A stretch of DNA of 64,000 bases from Verrucosispora sp. NA02020 (GTDB lineage: Bacteria > Actinomycetota > Actinomycetes > Mycobacteriales > Micromonosporaceae): assembly GCF_013364215.1 (NCBI RefSeq), contig NZ_CP054923.1, positions 4,402,001-4,466,000 of the forward strand. Reading direction: 5' to 3'. Positions 53,292-62,447 of this stretch are shown here, one piece after another. The notes under the pieces are model-generated. The model had not been told where the DNA came from. It saw nothing but the letters and a program-made list of their open reading frames with translations, and did not search any database. The stretch's first letter is position 1. Each line of letters begins with the position of its first letter. Both the position numbers and the translations under genes were made by a program.

Positions 53292-54074
53292 GTGGATCCG
53301 TTGCGCACCCTGTGGGAGACGTTCTTCGACTGGGAGTCGATGCGCGAGGCGCTGCCCGACATGATCACCGTCGGGTTGCCGAACACGCTGATCCTGGCGG
53401 TCACCGCCGCCCTGCTCGGCTCCGCCATGGGCATCGTGCTGGCCGTCGCGGGCATCTCGCGTACCCGCTGGTTGCGGTGGCCGGCCCGGGTCTACACCGA
53501 CGTGTTCCGCGGTCTGCCGGCGGCGGCGACGATCCTGCTGATCGGGGTCGGTCTGGCGCCGTTGGGCATGCAGGTGTGGGGACCCAACCCGTACCCGCTG
53601 GGCATCCTGGCGCTGTCGCTGATCGCGTCGGCGTACATCGGGGAGATCTTCCGCTCCGGCATCCAGTCGGTGGAGGCCACCCAGGTGGAGGCCGCCCGCG
53701 CGCTCGGTTTCTCCTGGTGGGAGGCGATGCGGGTGGTGGTGATCCCGCAGGGTGTCCGGCGGGTCCTGCCGGCCTGGGTCAACCAGCTCATCGCCCTGAT
53801 CAAGGACTCCAGCCTGGTCTACTTCCTCGGTCTGCTGGCCAGCCAGCGGGAGCTGTTCCGGATCGGGCAGGACTACGCGGCCAACACCGGCAACCAGTCG
53901 GCGCTGCTGCTCGCCGGGCTCTTCTATCTGACCCTGACCGTGCCGCTGACGCACGTCGTCAACTGGATCGACCGGCGGCTGCGGCACGGCCGCCCGGCGA
54001 CCGGACCGGCCGGTGACGACCCGGACGACCTCGACCTGGCGCTGCCCGGCGCCGCCGGAGGCAACCAACGATGA
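53292..54074 (+). CDS. Amino-acid ABC transporter permease (HisM/TcyB-like)
   Basis: 260 aa from GTG 53292 with GGCGGAGG six bases upstream. About five membrane segments. [22 protein letters not shown] and the [21 protein letters not shown] loop, which contacts the ATPase, are typical of the polar amino-acid uptake family. One permease gene is present, so a homodimer is expected. The stop overlaps the ATPase start (ATGA). Confidence 0.93.
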   Translation: MDPLRTLWETFFDWESMREALPDMITVGLPNTLILAVTAALLGSAMGIVLAVAGISRTRWLRWPARVYTDVFRGLPAAATILLIGVGLAPLGMQVWGPNPYPLGILALSLIASAYIGEIFRSGIQSVEATQVEAARALGFSWWEAMRVVVIPQGVRRVLPAWVNQLIALIKDSSLVYFLGLLASQRELFRIGQDYAANTGNQSALLLAGLFYLTLTVPLTHVVNWIDRRLRHGRPATGPAGDDPDDLDLALPGAAGGNQR

Positions 54075-54802
54075 GCACCTCGGTCAGCCTGAGCCTGCGC
54101 GACGTACACCTGGCCTTCGGCCCTCACCAGGTGCTGCGCGGGGTGGACCTGGACGTCGCACGCGGCGCGACCGCCTGCGTGATCGGCCCCTCCGGGTCCG
54201 GTAAGTCGACGCTCCTGCGGACCGTCAACCGGCTCCTCGAACCGGACAAGGGTGACGTGCTGCTGGACGGGCGCAGCGTGCTGCGCGACGACCCGGACGC
54301 CCTGCGGCAGCGGGTCGGCATGGTGTTCCAGCAGTTCAACCTCTTCCCGCACATGAGCGTGCTGCGCAACATCACCGTCGCGCTACGGCGCATCCGCAAG
54401 CTCGGCGAGGACGAGGCGGTGGCGGTGGCGCGTACCCACCTGGACCGGGTGGGGCTGGCGGCGAAGGCCGACGCCCGGCCGGCGCACCTCTCCGGCGGGC
54501 AGCAGCAGCGGGTGGCCATCGCCCGGGCGCTGGCCATGCAGCCGCAGGTGATGCTCTTCGACGAGGCCACCTCGGCGCTCGACCCGGAGCTGGTCAAGGG
54601 CGTGCTGTCGCTGATGGCGGACCTCTCGTCGCAGGGCATGACCATGGTGGTGGTGACTCACGAGATGGGTTTCGCGCGCGAGGTCGCCGACACCGTCGCG
54701 TTCATGGACGCCGGAGTGGTGCTGGAGGCCGGCGAGCCGGCCGCGATCTTCGAGTCGGCCGAGCACCCGCGCCTACGCCGCTTCCTGTCCCAGGTTCTCT
54801 GA
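54071..54802 (+). CDS. Amino-acid ABC transporter ATP-binding protein (GlnQ/TcyC-like)
   Basis: 243 aa. Walker [11 protein letters not shown]-loop [16 protein letters not shown], signature [15 protein letters not shown], Walker [17 protein letters not shown] and the H-loop VVTHEMGFA are all intact and typical of the polar amino-acid family. Last gene of the sulfur-controlled operon. No clear terminator follows before the restriction genes, 167 bases on. Confidence 0.95.
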   Translation: MSTSVSLSLRDVHLAFGPHQVLRGVDLDVARGATACVIGPSGSGKSTLLRTVNRLLEPDKGDVLLDGRSVLRDDPDALRQRVGMVFQQFNLFPHMSVLRNITVALRRIRKLGEDEAVAVARTHLDRVGLAAKADARPAHLSGGQQQRVAIARALAMQPQVMLFDEATSALDPELVKGVLSLMADLSSQGMTMVVVTHEMGFAREVADTVAFMDAGVVLEAGEPAAIFESAEHPRLRRFLSQVL

Positions 54803-54969
54803 GGCGAACGAAGGCACATCCAATATCACCCTCCGGTACGCGAGGATACGCACCGCGTAGCGTCAACCGCCTTCGGAACGCCACAACAGGCTCCTCAGCC
54901 TCGATATCTCACGGCCGGTATAGGCTGTCGCTCGAATCTGCAACATCCAACTCAACCGGGAGGTCAGCG

Positions 54970-57900
54970 TTGAGCGACCGGGTCATCGACAACCCGATCA
55001 TCAACTCGCCATACGGCCGCCCCACCCGCCACTTCGCCTTCGACCGGGACGGCATCACCGACCGGGTCGAGGAGCAGCGGCGGCCGTCGAGCTTCTTCAT
55101 CCCGGTGCCGCGACCTCGCAAGCGGGGACAGCAGCTTGAGTTGCAGGTCTTCACCGAAGACGACATCAAGCCCAACAAGCAGGTCAATGATGTCCGGGAA
55201 CGGGTCGACGCGTGGCGGACGGCGGGCTGGCCGAACGTCACCCCGGTGACCCGCCGCCTGCTGGAGTACTGGAGCGATCCGGAGCGGGACAACAAAATCC
55301 TGTTCTGCCAGCGTGAGGCGGTCGAGACGGCGATCTTCCTTGCCGAGGGAGCGACCAAGTGGCAGGGAAGTTGGATCAACAACGATCTGGACGCGCACAA
55401 CGCTGAGCACAACAACGGTCTGCCACGAGCCGCCCTCAAGATGGCGACCGGCACCGGCAAGACCGTGGTGATGGCCATGTTGATCGCGTGGCAGACGATC
55501 AACAAGGTCCATGCGCCGTACGACAGGACCTTCGCGAAACGGTTCCTCGTGGTGACCCCCGGCCTCACCATCCGCGACCGGCTGCGGGTCCTGCTGCCCG
55601 AGGATCCGGGCAACTACTACCGCGAGCGTGATCTGGTGCCGGCCGAGTTCGCCGACGACCTCGGCCAGGCAAAGCTGGTGATCACCAATTTCCACGCCTT
55701 CCAGCTCCGCGAAACCCGCTTCGGCCGCAACGCGACCGGAAACACCAAGGCACTGGTGGCACCCGGTCGACCCGACCCGTTCCGGGAGACCCCGGCCCAG
55801 ATGGTCACCCGGGTGCTGCGCGAACTCGGCGGATCGTCGGAGATCGTTGTCTTCAACGACGAGGCACACCACTGCTACCGGGGACGTGCCGGTGAGCCAG
55901 AGCCGGACGCCGACACCGTCGAGGATCTGCGCGGCGACGAGCGCAAAGAGGCCGCCGACCGGGCCGAGGAGGCCCGCATATGGTTCAGCGGCCTGGAAGC
56001 GGTCCGCGCCAAGGTCGGCATCAAGAGGGTGTACGACCTCTCTGCGACCCCCTTCTTCCTGGCCGGATCCGGCTACCGGGAGGGCACGCTCTTTCCCTGG
56101 GTGGTCAGCGACTTCTCGCTGATCGACGCCATCGAGGCCGGCATCGTCAAGATCCCCCGGGTACCGGTCGACGACGACCGGGTCGCCAACCGCGTGACCT
56201 ACCTGAATCTCTGGCAGGAGATCCGCGACGCCCTGCCCAAGGGCGGACGCCGATCCCACCAGGACTTCACCGCAGCGGATCTGCCTGGCGCGTTGACCGC
56301 CGCCCTGCACAGTCTCTATGGCTCCTACGTGTCAGCGTTCGAGGCGTGGGAGAAGTCGGAGGCTGCCGCCCACGGGCAACCGCCACCCGTCTTCATCGTC
56401 GTCTGCAGCAACACGACAATCTCGAAGGCCGTCTATGAGTGGATTGGCGGCTACGACCGTGAGCAGGCCGGACATCTGCTGCCGACCGCCGGACAGCTAC
56501 CCCTGTTCAGCAATGTGGCGGACGGGCAGTGGCTGCACCGGCAACAAACGATCCTGGTCGACGCTGCGGAGTTCGAGTCCGGCAGCCTGTCACCGGAGTT
56601 CCGCCGTACCGCAGCACGAGAGATCGCGGAGTTCAAACAGGAGTACGCCGAGCGCTTCCCCGGCCGGAGCGCCGACGACATCGGCGACGCGGAACTGATG
56701 CGGGAGGTGATGAACACCGTCGGCAAACCGGGAAAGCTCGGTGAGCCGGTGCGGTGTGTCGTCAGCGTCTCCATGCTGACGGAGGGCTGGGACGCCAACA
56801 CGGTCACCCACATCCTGGGAGTGCGGGCCTTCGGCACGCAACTGCTCTGCGAGCAGGTGGTCGGCCGGGGCCTGCGGCGACGCTCATACGTCGCCGATGA
56901 GAACGGCATGTTCACTCCCGAGTATGCGGATGTCTACGGCGTTCCGTTCCAGTTCATCCCCACGGTGGCGGTGAGCCGGGAACTGCCGATGAAGCCGGTC
57001 CGCAATGTGCGGGCCGAGCCGGACCGCGACGCGGCGAAGCTTGAGATCACCTTCCCGCGGGTGGTCGGATACCACCTGGAGATACCCGACGCGCCGCTGG
57101 TCGGCGATTTCAGAGATCCCGACCTCAAGATGGTCTTGTCTCGACAGGACCTACCGACGAAGACCATGGTGGCGGGACAGGTCGGCGAGGAGGATGTGCA
57201 CGATCTCGAACGGTTGAAGCGCCTCCGTGGACAGTTCGTCGTCTACCGACTAGCCAGTGAAGTACTGAGGCGCAAGTTGCGCACCGGAGACGGCGACCTG
57301 CGGCCGTGGTATTTCCCGCAGGTGCTGGAGATCGCTCAACAGTGGCTCCGTCGATGCGTCGACGTCCGGGACGACCAGGCAGTTGGTCTGATCCTGCTTC
57401 GGGAGGCCGAGGCGGTAGAGAAGGTCTGGCAGTCGATCACCTGGCAGGGCGGCCGGCGGGAACGGTGGGTGCTGCCGGTGCTGCGGACGGCCGACCCGGT
57501 CGGCACCACTTCGAGCGTCGACTTCCGAACGACCAGGGAGGTCTGGCCGACGGACCCGCGACGGTGCCAGGTCAACCTCGTGACCCTCGACGGTAAGGAC
57601 GGAAACGCCTGGGAGCGGGCCGTCGCCCAGGCTATCGAGTCGCTGCCGGAGGACAAGGTCGCCGCGTACGTCCGCAACGACCACCTCGACTTCTTCATCC
57701 CGTACGAGCACGCCGGGCGGAGCCGGAAGTTCTACCCGGACTTCCTGGTGAGGCTGGCCAGTACCGGCGATGAGATCACCCGGACCCTGATCGTGGAGGT
57801 GTCGGGCGGTCGCAAGTCGCAGTCCGAGGCCGCGCAGAAGGCATGGGCCGCCCGCAATCTCTGGGTGCAGGCGGTCAACAACAGCGGCCGGTTCGGGCGC

Positions 57901-58032
57901 TGGAGCTTCTGCGAACTTCGTGACCCGACCACCGCCAAACGCGACCTTCGACCTGCCATCGATGCGCTGTTCGCCCTGCAAGGCGCGTCGGCGCTCACCG
58001 ACGCCGCACCCGCCGACGAGGAGTTGGTCTGA
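54970..58032 (+). CDS. Type III-like restriction subunit (DEAH helicase-nuclease, BPTD_3080-like)
   Basis: 1020 aa, TTG start with GGGAGGT six bases upstream and a possible -10 (TAGGCT) at 54921. Helicase motifs: Walker A MATGTGKTVV near residue 158, DEAH in NDEAHHC near 296, SATPF near 360, and motif VI QVVGRGLRR near 632. The C-terminal nuclease-like region has YPDFLVRL and then LIVEVSGGRK near 935: the Asp and Glu of a PD-(D/E)xK site are there, but Ser stands where Lys usually is. The gene overlaps the methyltransferase gene (TGATG). Together they should form a restriction-modification system acting on unmethylated DNA. Confidence 0.88.
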   Translation: MSDRVIDNPIINSPYGRPTRHFAFDRDGITDRVEEQRRPSSFFIPVPRPRKRGQQLELQVFTEDDIKPNKQVNDVRERVDAWRTAGWPNVTPVTRRLLEYWSDPERDNKILFCQREAVETAIFLAEGATKWQGSWINNDLDAHNAEHNNGLPRAALKMATGTGKTVVMAMLIAWQTINKVHAPYDRTFAKRFLVVTPGLTIRDRLRVLLPEDPGNYYRERDLVPAEFADDLGQAKLVITNFHAFQLRETRFGRNATGNTKALVAPGRPDPFRETPAQMVTRVLRELGGSSEIVVFNDEAHHCYRGRAGEPEPDADTVEDLRGDERKEAADRAEEARIWFSGLEAVRAKVGIKRVYDLSATPFFLAGSGYREGTLFPWVVSDFSLIDAIEAGIVKIPRVPVDDDRVANRVTYLNLWQEIRDALPKGGRRSHQDFTAADLPGALTAALHSLYGSYVSAFEAWEKSEAAAHGQPPPVFIVVCSNTTISKAVYEWIGGYDREQAGHLLPTAGQLPLFSNVADGQWLHRQQTILVDAAEFESGSLSPEFRRTAAREIAEFKQEYAERFPGRSADDIGDAELMREVMNTVGKPGKLGEPVRCVVSVSMLTEGWDANTVTHILGVRAFGTQLLCEQVVGRGLRRRSYVADENGMFTPEYADVYGVPFQFIPTVAVSRELPMKPVRNVRAEPDRDAAKLEITFPRVVGYHLEIPDAPLVGDFRDPDLKMVLSRQDLPTKTMVAGQVGEEDVHDLERLKRLRGQFVVYRLASEVLRRKLRTGDGDLRPWYFPQVLEIAQQWLRRCVDVRDDQAVGLILLREAEAVEKVWQSITWQGGRRERWVLPVLRTADPVGTTSSVDFRTTREVWPTDPRRCQVNLVTLDGKDGNAWERAVAQAIESLPEDKVAAYVRNDHLDFFIPYEHAGRSRKFYPDFLVRLASTGDEITRTLIVEVSGGRKSQSEAAQKAWAARNLWVQAVNNSGRFGRWSFCELRDPTTAKRDLRPAIDALFALQGASALTDAAPADEELV

Positions 58033-60734
58033 TGCCCCCGAGGAGTCGCAAGCCCACCGTCAGCAACGTGCCGGTGCAGGCGATCGCGCACCCGACGGAC
58101 CGTCGGGTGCATCTGCCGACGGCGGACGGCCAGGAGTTCGTCTCGCCTGACGCCGCCCGGATCGAGCAGGTCAAGAAGGAGCGCGATCCGAGTCTGGACC
58201 CGCAGCTCGTCTGGATCGGCAAAGAGGAACAGGACGCCGAGGACCTGGTGGTCGAGGCCCCGCCGATCTACGTCCAGGAGAAGGTCGCCCCGCGCACCCT
58301 GGTCGAGGAGTTGCGCAGGGCCAGCGAGAAGTCCCGCCCCCGGGAGAACGAACAGCTCGGTCTCTTCGCCGACGACTACGCAGACTTCGACGGGCTGGAC
58401 AACTGGCAGTCGGTCGAGTATTACCAGCACGAGGCCAACTGGTCCAACCGCATGATCCTCGGCGACTCGCTGCGCGTCATGGCGTCGCTTGCCGAGAAGG
58501 AGCGGCTGCGCGGTAAGGTCCAGATGATCTACATCGACCCGCCGTACGGCATCAAGTTCGGCTCCAACTGGCAGATGTCAGCCCGCAAGCGGGACGTCAA
58601 GGACGGCAACCTCGCGGACGTCACCCGCGAGGTTGAGCAGATCAAGGCGTTCCGGGACACCTGGGAGTTGGGCATCAACTCCTACCTGGCGTACCTACGC
58701 GACCGGCTGATCGTCGCCCGGGACCTGCTCACCGAGTCCGGCAGCGTCTTCATCCAGATCGGCGACGAAAACGTCCACCTAGTCCGCTGCCTCCTCGACG
58801 AAGTCTTCGGCCCCGAAAACTTCGTTTCGCTCATTAGTTTCGTTACCACAAGCGGATTCGATTCGAGCACCCTAGCCAGGGCAGGCGACTACATAGTTTG
58901 GTACGCCCGATCCACGAATCACGCGAAGGTCCGCCGTGTTTGGCAGGAGGCGGATCGCAACCCCGGCGGCTCCTACCGATGGTTGATGCTGCCAGACGGC
59001 CGCTACCGCAGCATGACATCCGCTGAACTCGCCGGAAGCGCGCCCCTCCCCACTGGAGCTAGGCTGTACGCACCGGGTGACCTTCAGTCGCAGAACCCTG
59101 CGGGCGTGGATCAGCCATTCGAGTACCAGGGTAAAACCTATCGACCCGTGACAACGTCCCACTGGAAGGCAAACTATCCGGAGGGAATGAATCGACTGAA
59201 GTGGGCCGGCCGGATCCACTCCGCAAAGAACTCCTTGCGCTACGTAAGGTTCGCAGATGATTTCCCGCTGAAATCAGTCAACAATATGTGGACCGACACC
59301 GGAACAGGGAATTTCACCGACGATAAGGTCTACGTCGTGCAGACCAACACCAAGGTCATCGAGCGATGCATGTTGATGTGCACCGATCCGGGAGACCTGG
59401 TGTTGGACCCGACCTGCGGTTCAGGGACCACCGCATACGTGGCGGAGCAGTGGGGGCGACGGTGGATCACCATTGACACCTCGCGGGTGGCGATCACGCT
59501 CGCGCGGCAGCGGCTGGTCGGTGCGAAGTACCCCGCCTACCTGCTCGCCGATTCTGTTGAGGGTCGGGCCAAGGAGCGCGAGCTGTCCGGCACCGAGGCG
59601 GCCCCTACACCGCCCGGCAATGACATCCGCAAGGGCTTCGTGTACGAGCGTGTCCCGCACGTGACGCTCAAGTCCATCGCCAACAACCCGGACATCAAGG
59701 AGGGCATGAGCCGCAAGGAGATCGACGCGGCGATCGCCCGGCACGCCGAAACCGAACTGCTCTACGACCGGCCATACGAGGACAAGAAGCGCATCCGGGT
59801 GGCGGGCAAGTTCACCGTGGAGAGCCTGTCACCGCATCGGTCGGCAAACTTCTCGATCGGCGAGGAGCAGACCGAAGGGGGCGATGTCAACGCCTACGTC
59901 AAGACGATCCTGGACAACCTGACCAAGGCAGGTGTACAGAACGGCTGGCGTAACGAGCGGCTGGAGTTCGCCTCGCTGAATCCGTATCCGGGCAAGTTCG
60001 TCCACGCGGAGGCCGCGCGACGCAACGACGACGAGGGCACGTCGGCGCGGATCGCGGTAAGCGTCGGCCCTCAGTACGGCACAGTGGACGCCGACTTCGT
60101 CAAGTACGCGGCGCGGGAGGCACTCAAGGGTGTCGGTTTTGACCTGCTGCTGGTGTGTGCCTTCGGCTTCGACGGGCGGGCCAGCGAGGCAGCCGGCGAG
60201 TTCGCTCCGGAAGGCGACGACTTCGCAACGGTGGCGGAGCAGCGGCAGCTCGGCCGACTTCCCATCCTGCTCGTGCGGATGAACGCCGATCTGGCCATGG
60301 GCGACACGCTGCTCAAGAAGACCGGGACCGCCAACCTCTTCACGGTTTTCGGCGAGCCGGACATCGCCATCGACCCGGTGCCGGATGGGCTCGTGGTCGA
60401 GATCCGTGGCGTTGATGTCTACAACCCCACCACCGGGGAACTGCGGCCGGACAACGGCGTCGGCGACATCGCACTGTGGATGATCGACACCGACTACAAC
60501 GAGGAAGAGTTCTTCGTCCGGCACATCTACTTCGCCGGGAGCGAAGGCAAGCCGGACGGGCTGGACCCGTACTCCCGACTACGCAAGGCTCTACGCGCGC
60601 AGATCGACGAGTCCGCCTGGTCCAGCCTCTACGGCCACCACTCGCGCCCGTTCCCTCGACCCAAGTCAGGGAAGATCGCGGTGAAGGTGGTCAACCACTA
60701 CGGCGACGAGGTGGTGAAGGTCTACGAAGTCTGA
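58032..60734 (+). CDS. Site-specific DNA adenine methyltransferase (Type III Mod-like)
   Basis: 900 aa, long for a Mod subunit. Beta-group order: catalytic DPPY in IDPPYGIKFGSNWQ near residue 170, SAM motif DPTCGSGTT near 460. Between them lies the target-recognition region (about 250-440), whose DNA from about 58.85 to 59.3 kb is visibly less GC-biased and uses rarer codons than the flanks, as expected if this part was exchanged. The C-terminal 400 residues are not a known catalytic domain to me. Start overlaps the Res stop; the end overlaps the convergent caspase gene by 13 bases. Confidence 0.9.
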   Translation: MPPRSRKPTVSNVPVQAIAHPTDRRVHLPTADGQEFVSPDAARIEQVKKERDPSLDPQLVWIGKEEQDAEDLVVEAPPIYVQEKVAPRTLVEELRRASEKSRPRENEQLGLFADDYADFDGLDNWQSVEYYQHEANWSNRMILGDSLRVMASLAEKERLRGKVQMIYIDPPYGIKFGSNWQMSARKRDVKDGNLADVTREVEQIKAFRDTWELGINSYLAYLRDRLIVARDLLTESGSVFIQIGDENVHLVRCLLDEVFGPENFVSLISFVTTSGFDSSTLARAGDYIVWYARSTNHAKVRRVWQEADRNPGGSYRWLMLPDGRYRSMTSAELAGSAPLPTGARLYAPGDLQSQNPAGVDQPFEYQGKTYRPVTTSHWKANYPEGMNRLKWAGRIHSAKNSLRYVRFADDFPLKSVNNMWTDTGTGNFTDDKVYVVQTNTKVIERCMLMCTDPGDLVLDPTCGSGTTAYVAEQWGRRWITIDTSRVAITLARQRLVGAKYPAYLLADSVEGRAKERELSGTEAAPTPPGNDIRKGFVYERVPHVTLKSIANNPDIKEGMSRKEIDAAIARHAETELLYDRPYEDKKRIRVAGKFTVESLSPHRSANFSIGEEQTEGGDVNAYVKTILDNLTKAGVQNGWRNERLEFASLNPYPGKFVHAEAARRNDDEGTSARIAVSVGPQYGTVDADFVKYAAREALKGVGFDLLLVCAFGFDGRASEAAGEFAPEGDDFATVAEQRQLGRLPILLVRMNADLAMGDTLLKKTGTANLFTVFGEPDIAIDPVPDGLVVEIRGVDVYNPTTGELRPDNGVGDIALWMIDTDYNEEEFFVRHIYFAGSEGKPDGLDPYSRLRKALRAQIDESAWSSLYGHHSRPFPRPKSGKIAVKVVNHYGDEVVKVYEV

Positions 60735-61879
60735 GCCGGCGAGTACCCGTACTCCGCCAACCGATTCCGGGCGATGTCGAGTTCCTCGTCGGTGAAGAGC
60801 CCGGCGAACCGGTCTTGCAGCACCACCGCCTCGACTGCGAGATCGAGTCTGCCCTTCTCCCACAGGGTGGTGAAGCCGCTGGAGACCGAATTTGCCCTGA
60901 TCAGCCGGCGGGCCGCCTCAAGCCCGCCTACTTGCTGCACCATCTGTAGGAAGTAGCCCGCGTTGTAGTTCAACTCCTTCTTGGCCCTGCGGTAACCATC
61001 GAGCATGGCTGCGTGGAACTCGGCGGCCACCTTCGGATCGCGCTCGTTCGCCACCCGTTCGCCACTCGTGGCAGAGCTGAGACGCGGTTCCGGGGCCGGA
61101 CGCGGCGCCGCAGCCGGCGGAGTTGCTGACCGATAGGCGGGGTTGCGAGTCAGTGCGATGTGGTCGGCCAAGCCCGTGCCGAGACGCTGCGGGCGGGGCA
61201 TGCCCCTCGCCGGCAGCGCCCGAGTCAGCGCCAGGTAGATGTCGCCAAGCGTCAGCAGTGCGCCGCCACCCGTGACGCCCTGCCGCAACGTACGCAACAA
61301 CTCGCCGGTGAAAGCAGTGAACTGAGCACCAACAGGGGCAACTGCGGTCTCGTGTGCCGGCGCGGACGCCAGAGTGTAGGTCCCATGGATGTCGAGGTTC
61401 CCGCTGATCGCCGGGGCGGTGCCCGACATAGCCTCGGTAGCGTGGCCCGAGAAGCAGCAGTCCAGGATCAGGACCCGGTTGCGTGCAGGGCTGTCGGCCA
61501 GTGCGGACCGGAGCCAACTCATCGGGACGCCGAAGTAGTGGACCCGACGCGGATCCGGGTCGGTGGATTCAACGGCCAGAAACAGTTCACCGCGCTGGTT
61601 CAGCATGCCGTGGCCTGAGTAGTACACCACGATCGTGTCCAGCGCTTCGTTGACGACGGCGTCAATCGCATCCCCGACCTCCTGCGGAGTCGCCGGGTCG
61701 ATCAACATCCGGCAGCCTGACGGATCTAGGCCACCCAAGTCCGGATCGGTGAGGGAATCAGCCAACGACTGCACGTTGTTGACGGTTGCCGGAAGATCAT
61801 GCAGGCCGTCGTGCGAGAAGCGGGACGACCCGACCAGCAGGGCGCGCGATCCATCTCGCTCCGGAAGCCTCGCGTTCAT
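60722..61879 (-). CDS. Caspase-like peptidase with C-terminal effector-associated region
   Basis: 385 aa. The C14/metacaspase fold spans residues 1-240 with the catalytic dyad visible: His in YYSGHGM near 92 and Cys in LILDCCFSGHA near 140. A Pro/Ala linker follows, and a helical C-terminal domain (about 285-385) with LNYNAGYFLQMVQ, GFTTLWEKGRLDLAVEA and LFTDEELDIAR, a module often attached to effectors in actinomycete conflict systems. The ATG overlaps the stop of the EACC1 gene (ATGA). Likely an inactive protease that is triggered by partner proteins and kills or arrests the cell on infection (inference from the family). Confidence 0.87.
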   Translation of the reverse strand: MNARLPERDGSRALLVGSSRFSHDGLHDLPATVNNVQSLADSLTDPDLGGLDPSGCRMLIDPATPQEVGDAIDAVVNEALDTIVVYYSGHGMLNQRGELFLAVESTDPDPRRVHYFGVPMSWLRSALADSPARNRVLILDCCFSGHATEAMSGTAPAISGNLDIHGTYTLASAPAHETAVAPVGAQFTAFTGELLRTLRQGVTGGGALLTLGDIYLALTRALPARGMPRPQRLGTGLADHIALTRNPAYRSATPPAAAPRPAPEPRLSSATSGERVANERDPKVAAEFHAAMLDGYRRAKKELNYNAGYFLQMVQQVGGLEAARRLIRANSVSSGFTTLWEKGRLDLAVEAVVLQDRFAGLFTDEELDIARNRLAEYGYSPAQTS

Positions 61880-62238
61880 GACACCTTCCGGTCTGCCGAG
61901 AGCGTGTCGTACAGCTCTTTGACTGCGCCTGCGTTGCCGGCCTCGATCTCGACCTTACGGAGAGTTTCACCCGTCTCCTCGACGACGAACTCCACGCTGA
62001 TCCGAGCACGCCGCGATTGCAACCACGTGTTGAGCGCACCTGCCAGCACCGCAGCCGCTCCACCACTGCCGAGCGCAACGGAGATGATCTCCATGGCGCC
62101 CCCCATCTCGTCTGGACCGGGCTGCCGAGACAGCGTCCGCACCCTGCCACGGAGTTCGTCGGTGCGCTGGAGCCAACCAAACAGAGAGTGCAGTTCGCCT
62201 GGTCTTCCGTCGAGCAGTGACACTTTGATCAACGCCAT
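61876..62238 (-). CDS. EACC1-like effector-associated constant component
   Basis: 120 aa from ATG 62238; longer starts exist but add poor sequence. LRGRVRTLSRQPGPDEMGG and then VALGSGGAAAVLAGALNTWL, followed by RRARISVEFV and a final strand rich in charged residues, is the pattern of EACC1, the small membrane-linked component described by Aravind and colleagues as the constant partner of variable effectors. One hydrophobic helix (residues about 58-75) may enter the membrane. It is translationally coupled to the caspase gene, so the pair forms one two-gene conflict system. The family call is from memory of its pattern. Confidence 0.75.
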   Translation of the reverse strand: MALIKVSLLDGRPGELHSLFGWLQRTDELRGRVRTLSRQPGPDEMGGAMEIISVALGSGGAAAVLAGALNTWLQSRRARISVEFVVEETGETLRKVEIEAGNAGAVKELYDTLSADRKVS

Positions 62239-62411
62239 GGTGTGCATTATCCAATATGGCCGGAGGAAGTCAGCCAGCACCCGACACCAACCTTCCACCA
62301 CCATCGACACAGCGACCAACTGGGAAGTGAGGGTTTTTGCGCGTCCGCGCCATCCATGGGCACTGATCAACTCCTAACTCTTCCCGGCTCCGGAAGCTGC
62401 GCGTACCGTGA

Positions 62412-62426
62412 GGTACACGATGTACC
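62412..62426. promoter_or_regulatory. Operator copy 1 of the XRE regulator (15-bp palindrome)
   Basis: GGTACACGATGTACC: perfect 6-bp arms around CGA, 22 bases before the GTG of the XRE gene and downstream of the expected promoter. A near-identical site lies after the gene, so autoregulation is likely. Confidence 0.6.
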
Positions 62427-62447
62427 CCATGTAATGAGGTGTGGTTC

